NCBI RefSeq assembly: GCF_014653945.1
Contig: NZ_BNAU01000005.1
Coordinates: forward strand, 62,001 to 126,000
Reading direction: 5' to 3'
Source of the DNA: Amycolatopsis deserti
GTDB taxonomy: Bacteria; Actinomycetota; Actinomycetes; Mycobacteriales; Pseudonocardiaceae
DNA length: 64,000 nt
The translations under genes were made by a program, and so were the position numbers. Position 1 is the stretch's first letter. Every line of letters starts with the position of its first letter. Below are positions 16,381 through 25,114 of this stretch, piece after piece. The notes under the pieces were generated by a model. The model saw only the letters and a list, made by a program, of their open reading frames with translations. It did no database searches and was not told the DNA's origin.

Positions 16381-16746
16381 GTGCTCGACCGCGACACCAT
16401 CGTCGGTCCACTCCAGACGTCCGTGCAGCGCCGGCTGGACGATCTCAGCCGATCGGTCGACCTCGCCGACCCGATCCAGGCCGCCGACCTCGCCGCGCGG
16501 GAGATCCCGCTGCTGGTGGAAGCGCTGCGCGCCACGCTGGCCACGCACGCGCCGGACGCGCGCGGCCACTGCCCCGTCTGCCGCAGCCGCATGTCGCGGC
16601 TGTTCTTCCGCCGTCGCGGGCGGACGCCGTGCCGGGCTTACCTCGCGGCGCAGCTCAGCCTGGGTCCGGGGATCGAGGACGTCGTCAAGCCGCGGACGAA
16701 GCACCTGCGGCGCCGGCGGGCGGCTTCACTGAGCCCGCTAGGCTGA
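16381..16746 (+). CDS. Conserved hypothetical protein with CPVC zinc-ribbon-like motif
   Basis: A 121-residue protein. The N-terminal half is helical (LQTSVQRRLDDLSRSVDLAD); the middle has GHCPVC and a third Cys 18 residues later in RTPC, suggesting a partial metal site, set within a very basic stretch; the C-terminus is again Arg-rich. GTG start with AGGAGG eight bases before it. It is divergent from the DUF5753 regulator, an arrangement that may mark it as a third member of the Scr1-like module. Function unknown. Confidence 0.6.
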   Translation: MLDRDTIVGPLQTSVQRRLDDLSRSVDLADPIQAADLAAREIPLLVEALRATLATHAPDARGHCPVCRSRMSRLFFRRRGRTPCRAYLAAQLSLGPGIEDVVKPRTKHLRRRRAASLSPLG

Positions 16747-16827
16747 GGGACGCGCCGCGGGCAGGCGCTGCGGCCGGAAACCCGGCGGTGCCGGGGGCGT
16801 TGAGATCTCCGCCGTGCCGCATCGGGC

Positions 16828-16863
16828 GGACTGAGGCCCGGGCAGGGCCGGGTGCCTCAGTCC
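16828..16863. terminator. Bidirectional hairpin between convergent genes
   Basis: GGACTGAGGC (16828-16837) pairs with GCCTCAGTCC (16854-16863), extended by GC pairs inside. It separates the zinc-ribbon-like gene from tesB and includes the tesB stop codon. Confidence 0.55.
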
Positions 16864-17795
16864 TGTTGGGCGTTCTGGCCGTCCGGCGGCAGGACCCTCA
16901 GCAGGCCCTCCTGCACGACCGTCGCGATCAGGCGGCCGTCCCGGCTGAAGAAGCGGCCCGTGGCGAGTCCGCGGCCACCCGAAGCCGACGGTGACTCCGT
17001 GTCGTACAGGAACCACTCATCAGCCCGGAAGGGGCGGTGGAACCACAGCGCGTGGTCCAGGCTGGCGCCCAGCACACGGTCCAGGTCCCAGTACACGCCG
17101 TGCCTGGCCAGCGGCGAATCCAGCAACGTCATGTCCGACGCGTAGGTCAGGACGCACACGTGCAGCAGCTGGTCGTCCGGCAGCACGCCGTCCGCGCGCA
17201 TCCACACCTGGTTGCGATCGGGCCGCTCGCCGGTCTGCCGGGTCACCCACGGCGGGTCGTTGACGTACCGGATGTCGATCGGCCGCGGGCGTTTGCGCAC
17301 GTCCGGCAGCGCCTGCGGGAACTCGGCCATCCGTTCGGCGTACGTCGGCAGCGTCTCCGGGTCCGGGACGTCCGGCATCGCGTCCGCGTGCTCCAGCCCC
17401 TGCTCCACCTTCTGGAACGACGCGGACAACGCGAAGATCGCCTTGCCGTGCTGCACCGCCACCACCCGACGGGTGGTGAACGACCGTCCGTCGCGGATGC
17501 GGTCCACCTCGTACACGATCGGCACCCGCGGGTCACCGCCGCGGATGAAGTACGCGTGCAGCGAGTGCACCCTCCGCTCCGGCGGCACGGTCCGCCCGGC
17601 GGCGACCAGCGCCTGCCCGGCCACCTGCCCGCCGAACACCCGCACCGGCGAGTGCGGCGGGCTGACCCCGCGGAAGATGTCCTCCTCGATGCGCTCCAGG
17701 TCGAGCAGCGCGACGAGGTTGTCGAGGACGGCCTGCCCGCCGGCGCCTTCCTGGACGTCCAGTCCCGCGGCAGCGTCCCGAGCCAGCTCAGTCAT
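16857..17795 (-). CDS. tesB: Acyl-CoA thioesterase II
   Basis: A 312-residue double-hotdog thioesterase close to E. coli TesB in length. VFGGQVAGQALVAAGRTVP and HSLHAYFIRGGDP are the first-hotdog signatures; SLDHALWFHRPFRADEWFLYD and GRFFSRDGRLIATVVQEGL mark the second, carrying the Gln of the Asp-Thr/Ser-Gln catalytic triad. It hydrolyses medium and long acyl-CoA esters in the cytoplasm. ATG 17793-17795 is 24 bases from the pyruvate kinase stop, so the two genes may be one transcript. Confidence 0.9.
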   Translation of the reverse strand: MTELARDAAAGLDVQEGAGGQAVLDNLVALLDLERIEEDIFRGVSPPHSPVRVFGGQVAGQALVAAGRTVPPERRVHSLHAYFIRGGDPRVPIVYEVDRIRDGRSFTTRRVVAVQHGKAIFALSASFQKVEQGLEHADAMPDVPDPETLPTYAERMAEFPQALPDVRKRPRPIDIRYVNDPPWVTRQTGERPDRNQVWMRADGVLPDDQLLHVCVLTYASDMTLLDSPLARHGVYWDLDRVLGASLDHALWFHRPFRADEWFLYDTESPSASGGRGLATGRFFSRDGRLIATVVQEGLLRVLPPDGQNAQQD

Positions 17796-17819
17796 GCGCA
17801 GAAGCCTACGGGGCGCGCC

Positions 17820-19244
<1,425 letters not shown>

Positions 19245-19388
19245 GTCCCAATAGCGTAGTCGCTTACCCCGCGCACGTCTGTACCGATCTCTCGAACGGT
19301 TCAGGAAACGTTCACCAGTGAGCCGCGTCACGGCTGCTCAGGGGCCGGACAACCGGACCGGGACCGAGTTCACCCGAACCGGGGAGGG

Positions 19389-20057
19389 TCAGCGGCGCGG
19401 CTTCTCGCTGACGCCGACGTGGTCGCGGGCCCACTCGTTGAACGGGCGGACCTGCCGCCAGGCCTTGCGGACCCGGTCCAGGCACGCGCGTTCGTGCAGG
19501 GTGTCGTCCGGGTCCCAGGACTTCACCGCGTACAGGGAGCGGTGCTTGAGCAGCTCCAGGCGCGGGTGGTCGTCCGGGTAGCCGCGGGGCTTGGTCTTCA
19601 TCACGTCGCCGGTGACGGTCCAGCCGGCGCGGCGCAGCTTCGCCAGGATGTCGGCCAGCGCCTTGCCGTGGATCTCGGTGTCGACCGCCTGCCGGAAGCG
19701 AGCCAGCTGGTCGGACTGCAGGTGGAAGCAGCCGCCGCCGACGCGCATCCCCGCCGAGGAGACCTCGACGTAGTAGGCGCCGCCGCCGCGGCCCTGCTCG
19801 ATGACGCCGCCGCAGTGGGTCTTGTACGGGGTCTTGTCGTTCGAGAAGCGCACGTCGCGGTAGGGGCGGAAGACCTTGCCCTCGCCGAAGCCCGGGCCGA
19901 ACTCCGGGGTCAGCTCGGCGAGCAGCGCCTCCATCGGGCCGCGCACGTCGGACCGGTAGATCTCGACGTGGTCCTCCCAGTACGGCTTCGAGTTGTCGGC
20001 GCTCAGGCCGTCGTAGAACTCGACCGCGTGCTCTCCGAAACCGGCGAACTTCGTCAC
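19389..20057 (-). CDS. DUF2461 (TIGR02453) family protein
   Basis: A 222-residue protein with the features of the DUF2461 family: FYDGLSADNSKPYWEDH at the N-terminus, then VFRPYRDVRFSNDKTPYKTH and GAYYVEVSSAGMRVGGGCFH. The biochemical role of the family is not established. GTG start at 20057; GGAGG lies 13 bases upstream, slightly far. It is the only gene between the pyruvate kinase and the LysR module on this strand. Family assignment secure, function unknown. Confidence 0.82.
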   Translation of the reverse strand: MTKFAGFGEHAVEFYDGLSADNSKPYWEDHVEIYRSDVRGPMEALLAELTPEFGPGFGEGKVFRPYRDVRFSNDKTPYKTHCGGVIEQGRGGGAYYVEVSSAGMRVGGGCFHLQSDQLARFRQAVDTEIHGKALADILAKLRRAGWTVTGDVMKTKPRGYPDDHPRLELLKHRSLYAVKSWDPDDTLHERACLDRVRKAWRQVRPFNEWARDHVGVSEKPRR

Positions 20058-20078
20058 CGCGCCACGATAATCCTCCGG

Positions 20079-20240
20079 ATGGACACGCCGGACAGCTACG
20101 CCGACGCGCTGGACGAGCCGCGCCGATAAGCTGCCGAAGGCGTCGGTCGGCAAGAGCTGCATCCGCTTCAAGCGACTCGCCGACCTCGACACCGGTGTGC
20201 TGGCGGAGATCTTCCGTCTCGCGAGGGAGAAACCGCACGG
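20079..20240 (+). pseudogene. Remnant of a DUF1801 domain gene
   Basis: From ATG 20079 the frame reads a short DUF1801-like start (SYADALDEPRR) and stops at 20129. From 20125, in the +1 frame, it continues DKLPKASVGKSCIRFKRLAD then LDTGVLAEIFRLARE, which is the characteristic C-terminal end of DUF1801 proteins (KSC, K-x-L-x-D-x-D). The middle of the domain (about 70-80 residues) is missing. The simplest reading is a deletion that fused the two ends out of frame. It lies between DUF2461 and the LysR gene. Confidence 0.65.
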
Positions 20241-20281
20241 TGAGCTGCGCCAGGCGGTTCCACGCCGGACTAGACGTTCAG

Positions 20282-21256
20282 CTAGCGGCCGGTTCGCGCG
20301 CTGGACGAGTGGCGCACGGATCCGAGCTGGTTGCGGTCGAGGGCGCTGCCGGTGAACTTGTCGGCCACGGCGTGCAGGATCGCGGTCATGGCGAGCGCGG
20401 CCGGGGTGGGTGTCCGGTTGCGGGCCTGCGCCAGCAGGATGCGCCGGGTGGGGGCCGGGACGTCGCTGCCGAACGGGATGAGCCGGACGTCGTTGCGGCG
20501 GTTGGTGAGCGCGAGCCGGGGCGCGATGGCGATCCCGAGCCCGGCGGCGACCATCGCCTGGGCTTCCTGGTAGTCGTGGGATTCGTAGGCGATGTGGGGT
20601 TCGAACCCGGCGAGCCGGCAACTCCGGCGCAGGACCTCCGCGACCGGGTGGTTGTCCGCGCGGATGATCCAGTCCTGCCGGGACAACCCGGTCAGGCTGA
20701 CTTCCGGAACGTCCAGCAGCTCGGAGTTCGCGGGGACGACGAGCACGGTCGGGTCGTCGAGCAGGTGGGTCAGGACCAGCGCGTCGTCGTCGATGCGATT
20801 CCAGCGGTAGTCCCAGAGCAGGGCGAGTTCGGTCTCGCCGGTGTGCAGGAACTCGAGCAGTTGCGAGAGCACGCCCGAGCGGACGGTGGCGCGGGTGCCG
20901 GGGTGCTTGCGCGAGAACCGGGTCAGGGCCAGCGGCAGCAGGCTCGCGCTGACGGTGGGGAAGGAGCCGAGCCGGAGGGTGCCGCGGTCCAGCCGGGCGA
21001 AGGAGTCGAGGTCGGCCTCGGCGGCTCTCAGTTCCCGGCGGATGGCGCGGCCTCGCGCGGCCAGCGCGGCGCCGGCGTCGGTGAGCCGGACGCCGCGGGG
21101 AAAACGTTCGAGCAGCGGCTGCCCGGTTTCGGATTCCAGCCTGGACATCTGCTGGGACGCGGCCGAGGTGGTCATTCCCGCCGCTTCGGCCGCGGCGGTC
21201 AGCGACCCGTGGTCGGCGACCTCCGCCAGCAGCAACACCCGTCGCACGTCGAACAT
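20282..21256 (-). CDS. LysR family transcriptional regulator
   Basis: A 324-residue LysR regulator. The helix-turn-helix (about residues 1-60) reads MFDVRRVLLLAEVADHGSLT, then AAAEAAGMTTSAASQQMSRL; the periplasmic-binding-like effector domain follows from about residue 90. I chose ATG 21254-21256 because GGAGG sits nine bases upstream. It is divergent from prpF, with a dyad in between, and should regulate the prpF-matC pair in response to a carboxylate. The C-terminus shows a normal family length. Confidence 0.92.
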   Translation of the reverse strand: MFDVRRVLLLAEVADHGSLTAAAEAAGMTTSAASQQMSRLESETGQPLLERFPRGVRLTDAGAALAARGRAIRRELRAAEADLDSFARLDRGTLRLGSFPTVSASLLPLALTRFSRKHPGTRATVRSGVLSQLLEFLHTGETELALLWDYRWNRIDDDALVLTHLLDDPTVLVVPANSELLDVPEVSLTGLSRQDWIIRADNHPVAEVLRRSCRLAGFEPHIAYESHDYQEAQAMVAAGLGIAIAPRLALTNRRNDVRLIPFGSDVPAPTRRILLAQARNRTPTPAALAMTAILHAVADKFTGSALDRNQLGSVRHSSSARTGR

Positions 21257-21270
21257 CCGCGTCTCCCTCC

Positions 21271-21322
21271 GAGTTGAGCTGAGCTTAACCCGATGTAAGA
21301 GAACGAGCATTGTGCTCAACTC
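21271..21322. promoter_or_regulatory. LysR-type operator region
   Basis: GAGTTGAGC (21271-21279) and GCTCAACTC (21314-21322) form a 9-bp inverted repeat 34 bases apart, and GTTGAGCTGAGCTTAAC (21273-21289) is itself a partial dyad with T-N11-A character. They lie in the 126 bases between lysR and prpF. Confidence 0.55.
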
Positions 21323-21382
21323 GGCGGGAGGTCATCGTGAACCGCGTCCGGCAAGCGGTTCCCGTGGAAGGAAGACCCAGGC

Positions 21383-22501
21383 GTGCATGTTCCCGCGACG
21401 CTGGTGCGTGGTGGCACCAGCAAGTGCTGGCTGTTCCGGCAGGAAGACGTTCCCGATGACCTCGGCCGGCTGGAGCGGCTGCTCGTCGGCGCGTACGGCG
21501 CCACGGATCCCGTGCAGCTGGACGGCGTGGGTGGCGCGACCCCGACCACGTCGAAGGCGGCCGTCGTCCGGCGCGGCGACGAGCCCGGAATCGATGTGGA
21601 GTACCTGTTCGGGCAGGTCGGCATCGGTGTCGGGACGGTCGAGTGGGGCAGCAACTGCGGCAACTGCGCCACTGCGATCGCCCTGTGGTCGGTGACCCGG
21701 TCCCTGGTGCCGGTCACCGGCGATGTCACCACGGTGGTGATGCGCAACGCCAACACCGGCGCGGTGCTGCAGGCGGAGGTGGACACCGGAGGCGGAGTGG
21801 TGCACGAGTTCGGCACCCAGACCGTTCCGGGCACCCGCTCGGGCGGGGTGGCGGTGGGATTGAGCTTCCTCGACCCGGCGGGCGGCTCGACCGGCGCCCT
21901 GCTGCCCACCGGCCAGGTCGTCGATGCCCTTGCCGTGGACGGCGAGGTGCTCCGGGTGTCCATGGTGGACGCGGGCGCGCCGATGGTGCTGATCGACGCC
22001 CCGTCCGCGGGGCGAACCGGGGTGGAGCGGCTCGCGGCGGTCCGCAGCGAGGTGCCCCGCCTGCGCGCGGTCCGGCACGCGGCCGCACGCGCCATGGGGC
22101 TGGTGGCCGCCGGGGCGGAGCCGGTCGACGCGGTACCCAAGGTCGGCCTGGTCGGCGGCCCGGCGCCCTATGTGACCACGACCGGCGACCAGGTCGGCGG
22201 TTCCGATTACGACGTCTCGGTGCGGATGCTGTCCATGAACGACGCGCATCCCGCGATCGGCCTGACGTCGGCGGTCGGGGTCGCGGTGGCGAACCTGCTC
22301 GACGGGTCGGTCGTCGCCGCCCGTTCCACGGCGCCGGGCGGATCGCGGCTGCGGATCGGCACCCCGGCCGGTGTCGTCACCATCGACTCCGCCGGCACCG
22401 GCGAAGCAGGCCCGCGCCGCGTCACCGTCCGTCGCGCCGCACGCATCCTTTGCGAGGCAAGGATCTTCGTGCCCGGCCCCGTTCTTCCCGTCTCCGCCTA
22501 G
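21383..22501 (+). CDS. PrpF family isomerase
   Basis: A 372-residue protein of the PrpF family (diaminopimelate epimerase fold), which includes 2-methylaconitate and aconitate isomerases and 4-oxalomesaconate tautomerase. VRGGTSKCWLF near the N-terminus is the family signature and WGSNCGNCATAIALW carries the Cys-containing loop. It would shift a double bond in a tricarboxylate. GTG start at 21383 with GGAAGGA upstream. It is followed 32 bases later by a MatC-type carrier and controlled presumably by the divergent LysR; the substrate is therefore likely a di- or tricarboxylate taken up by that carrier. Exact reaction unknown. Confidence 0.85.
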   Translation: MHVPATLVRGGTSKCWLFRQEDVPDDLGRLERLLVGAYGATDPVQLDGVGGATPTTSKAAVVRRGDEPGIDVEYLFGQVGIGVGTVEWGSNCGNCATAIALWSVTRSLVPVTGDVTTVVMRNANTGAVLQAEVDTGGGVVHEFGTQTVPGTRSGGVAVGLSFLDPAGGSTGALLPTGQVVDALAVDGEVLRVSMVDAGAPMVLIDAPSAGRTGVERLAAVRSEVPRLRAVRHAAARAMGLVAAGAEPVDAVPKVGLVGGPAPYVTTTGDQVGGSDYDVSVRMLSMNDAHPAIGLTSAVGVAVANLLDGSVVAARSTAPGGSRLRIGTPAGVVTIDSAGTGEAGPRRVTVRRAARILCEARIFVPGPVLPVSA

Positions 22502-22533
22502 TATCCCCTCGTCCCCGGACCCCAAGGACAACG

Positions 22534-23784
22534 ATGTCTCCTGAACTGATCTCCATCGGTGCGCTCGTGGTGATGTTCCTGGTCGCCACGCTGCTGCCGA
22601 TCAACATCGGCATCCTCGCGTTCGTGGCCGCGTTCCTCATCGGCACCGCGGCGCTCGGCCTCGACGACGAGCAGATCTTCGAGGGATTCCCGGTCTCGCT
22701 GTTCGTCACGATCGTCGGCGTCACCTACCTGTTCTCCATCGCGCAGCGCAACGGCACCATCGACCTGCTCGTGGCCCAGGGCGTCCGGCTCGTGCGCGGC
22801 CGGGTCGCCCTGATCCCGTGGGTGCTGTTCGTGGTGGCCGCGGTGCTGACCGCGTTCGGCACCTTCACCCCGGCCGCCGTGGCGCTGCTCGTGCCCATCG
22901 GGATGTCGATCGCGTTCCGCCACGGCATGAGCCCGCTCATGATGGGCATGATGATCATCTGCGGCGCGCACGCCGGCGCCTTCTCCCCGATCGCCGTGTC
23001 GGGCGCACTGGTGAACGGCATGATCGCGGACACCCCGCTGTCCGTGCCGGCCTGGGCGGTGTTCCTCGCCAGTTTCGGCTTCAACCTGGTGCTTTCCGCG
23101 CTCACGTTCGTCCTGTTGCGACACCGCACCCAGGCGGCGCCGGAAGACACCGCCACCGGGACGAGCGCCGAGCCCGCCGTGGCGAGCGTGGGCTGGCGGC
23201 AGTGGCTGACGCTGGCTCTGCTGGCCGGGCTCGTGGTCGGCGCGCTCGTGTTCCACCTGCAGATCGGGTTCCTCGCCCTGGCCGCGGGCGCGTTGCTGGC
23301 GCTGGTCGACGTGAAGAACCAGGCGAAGGCGGTCGAGGGGATCAGCTGGTCGACGATCCTGCTCGTCGCCGGCATGGTCACCTACGTCGGCATCCTGGAG
23401 AAAGCTGGGACCATCGACATGATCTCCGAACACGCCGCCGAAGTCGGCGCCCCGCTGGTCGTCGCGTTGCTGCTGTGCCTGACGGTGGCGATCACCTCCG
23501 CGTTCGCCTCGTCGACGGCGATCCTCACCGCGATCATCCCGATCGCCGTGCCGCTGCTGCTGTCCAGCCACCTGAGCGCGGCGGGGCTGGTCGCGGCGCT
23601 GGCCATCTCCACGACGATCGTGGACGTCTCCCCGTTCTCCACCAACGGCGCCCTCGTGCTCAGCAACGCCCGCGGCGTGGACCGGCAGCGGTTCTACCGC
23701 CAGATCATCGGCTACACCTGCGGCATCGTCGCCTTCGGCCCGGTACTGGCCTGGGGCGCGCTCGTCCTGCCCGGCGTGCTGTGA
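22534..23784 (+). CDS. MatC/SLC13-type dicarboxylate carrier
   Basis: A 416-residue membrane protein with about twelve hydrophobic segments. LPINIGILAFVAAFLIGT, GFPVSLFVTIVGVTYLFSIA and the AHAGAFSPIAVSGALVNGM and STTIVDVSPFSTNGALVLSN loops match the MatC malonate/dicarboxylate carrier family of the ion-transporter superfamily. A hydrophilic Ala/Thr/Glu loop near residue 205 separates the two halves. ATG follows AAGGA. It is co-oriented with prpF and would import that enzyme's substrate. Family firm, substrate inferred. Confidence 0.85.
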   Translation: MSPELISIGALVVMFLVATLLPINIGILAFVAAFLIGTAALGLDDEQIFEGFPVSLFVTIVGVTYLFSIAQRNGTIDLLVAQGVRLVRGRVALIPWVLFVVAAVLTAFGTFTPAAVALLVPIGMSIAFRHGMSPLMMGMMIICGAHAGAFSPIAVSGALVNGMIADTPLSVPAWAVFLASFGFNLVLSALTFVLLRHRTQAAPEDTATGTSAEPAVASVGWRQWLTLALLAGLVVGALVFHLQIGFLALAAGALLALVDVKNQAKAVEGISWSTILLVAGMVTYVGILEKAGTIDMISEHAAEVGAPLVVALLLCLTVAITSAFASSTAILTAIIPIAVPLLLSSHLSAAGLVAALAISTTIVDVSPFSTNGALVLSNARGVDRQRFYRQIIGYTCGIVAFGPVLAWGALVLPGVL

Positions 23785-23796
23785 CCGGAGGAAGCC

Positions 23797-23825
23797 GGGG
23801 CGCAACGGCGAAACCGTTGCGCCCC
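23797..23825. terminator. Bidirectional terminator between matC-type gene and pfk
   Basis: GGGGCGCAACGG (23797-23808) and its perfect complement (23814-23825) flank a CGAAA loop. It separates two convergent genes whose stops are 13 and 8 bases away. Confidence 0.8.
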
Positions 23826-23832
23826 TGGGCCA

Positions 23833-24858
23833 TCAGCCGAAGAAGACCTCGGCCTCTTGGTAGCGCTCCGGCGGCACCGTCTTCAGCTCCGCCGTCGCCT
23901 CGGAGAGTTTGACCCGGACGATGTCGGTGCCGCGCAGCGCGACCATCGTGCCGAAGTCGCCGTCCGCGACCGCGTCCACGGCGTGCAGGCCGAAGCGGGT
24001 CGCGAGCACCCGGTCGTAGGCGGTCGGCGTGCCGCCGCGCTGGGTGTGCCCGAGCACGACCGCGCGCGACTCCTTGCCGGTGCGCGCCGCGATCTCGTCG
24101 GCCAGCCAGGTGCCCACGCCGCCGAGCTGGACGTGCCCGAACGCGTCCTTCTCCCCGGTCTTGAGGACCTCGGCGCCGCCCTCCGGCACCGCGCCCTCGG
24201 CGACGACGATGATCGGCGCGTACATCTTCTCGAAGCGGCGCTCGACCCACTCGACGACCTGCTCGACGGAGAACGGCCGCTCCGGCACCAGGATCACGTT
24301 GGCGCCACCGGCCAGGCCGGCGTGCAGCGCGATCCAGCCCGCGTGGCGCCCCATGACCTCGACGACCATCGCGCGGTAGTGCGATTCGGCGGTGGTGCGC
24401 AGCCGGTCGATCGACTCGGTGGCGATGTGCACCGCGGTGTCGAAACCGAACGTGTAGTCGGTGGCGGCGAGGTCGTTGTCGATCGTCTTGGGCACGCCGA
24501 CCACGCCGACGCCGTCGTCGGTGAGCTTCTTGGCGACCCCGAGGGTGTCCTCGCCGCCGATCGCGATCAGCGCGTCCACGCCCTGCTCGGCGAGAACGGA
24601 CTTGATCCGCTGGACGCCGTCCTCCTCCTTGTACGGGTTGGTGCGCGAGGAGCCGAGGATGGTGCCGCCGCGGTTGAGGATCTCCTCGACGTCGGCGAGG
24701 CCGAGCGGCCGGCTGTCGCCGGTCAGCGGTCCGCGCCAGCCGGAGCGGAAGCCGACGACCTCCCACCCGTGCGTCTCGATGCCCTTGCGGACCACCGCGC
24801 GGATCACCGCGTTGAGCCCGGGGCAGTCGCCGCCACCGGTCAGCACGCCGACACGCAT
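23833..24858 (-). CDS. pfkA: 6-phosphofructokinase, probably pyrophosphate-dependent
   Basis: A 341-residue phosphofructokinase that starts MRVGVLTGGGDCPGLNAVIR and is collinear with the E. coli enzyme at least to residue 130. The two positions that separate phosphoryl donors are Asp104 (in GGEDTLG) and Lys124 (in PKTIDND); ATP enzymes normally have Gly at both, PPi enzymes Asp and Lys. The related Amycolatopsis methanolica enzyme is known to use PPi. It would convert fructose 6-phosphate to the 1,6-bisphosphate. ATG 24856-24858 follows GGAGG. Monocistronic, with a terminator after it. Confidence 0.88.
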   Translation of the reverse strand: MRVGVLTGGGDCPGLNAVIRAVVRKGIETHGWEVVGFRSGWRGPLTGDSRPLGLADVEEILNRGGTILGSSRTNPYKEEDGVQRIKSVLAEQGVDALIAIGGEDTLGVAKKLTDDGVGVVGVPKTIDNDLAATDYTFGFDTAVHIATESIDRLRTTAESHYRAMVVEVMGRHAGWIALHAGLAGGANVILVPERPFSVEQVVEWVERRFEKMYAPIIVVAEGAVPEGGAEVLKTGEKDAFGHVQLGGVGTWLADEIAARTGKESRAVVLGHTQRGGTPTAYDRVLATRFGLHAVDAVADGDFGTMVALRGTDIVRVKLSEATAELKTVPPERYQEAEVFFG

Positions 24859-24953
24859 CTGATCAGACCTCCGAAAAGTTGTCCTGGTCACACCTGGCGA
24901 CCGCCAGAGTAGCGGTAGTCACCCTTGATCGGTAAAGCGGCGGGAGCGGGTGC

Positions 24954-24966
24954 TAGGGTGTCGGAC
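24954..24966 (+). promoter_or_regulatory. Candidate -10 box for a leaderless aroG leader transcript
   Basis: TAGGGT at 24954-24959 fits the TANNNT -10 consensus. Counting seven bases on puts the transcript start at 24966/24967, exactly the GTG of the leader peptide. No convincing -35 box is seen at the usual distance. Confidence 0.4.
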
Positions 24967-25035
24967 GTGCAGCGCTATTTCTGGTTTAGCGGGCCGGCCC
25001 TGGGTGGGCCAGCCGGCGGCCTCGCTGCGCGCTGA
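24967..25035 (+). CDS. Leader peptide for aromatic-amino-acid attenuation of aroG
   Basis: A 22-codon frame reads VQRYFWFSGPALGGPAGGLA then AAR and ends with TGA at 25033-25035, 79 bases before the DAHP synthase ATG. Four aromatic codons in a row (Tyr-Phe-Trp-Phe, codons 4-7) directly precede GC-rich inverted repeats, including GAGCCGG (25048-25054) with CCGGCTC (25063-25069). Ribosome stalling on those codons when Phe, Tyr or Trp are scarce would change RNA folding and so control aroG. Precedents for trp and leu leaders exist in actinobacteria. Too short for standard gene finders. Confidence 0.65.
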   Translation: MQRYFWFSGPALGGPAGGLAAR

Positions 25036-25114
25036 CCTTCCACCCTGGAGCCGGATGACCGACCGGCTCGTCAGGGACTCGTGCGGGCCGGTCACCGAAA
25101 GGAAACCCCCGCAC

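Noticed and set aside
25036..25114. A riboswitch before aroG
   Set aside because: No known aptamer core was recognised, and the short aromatic leader frame explains regulation more simply.
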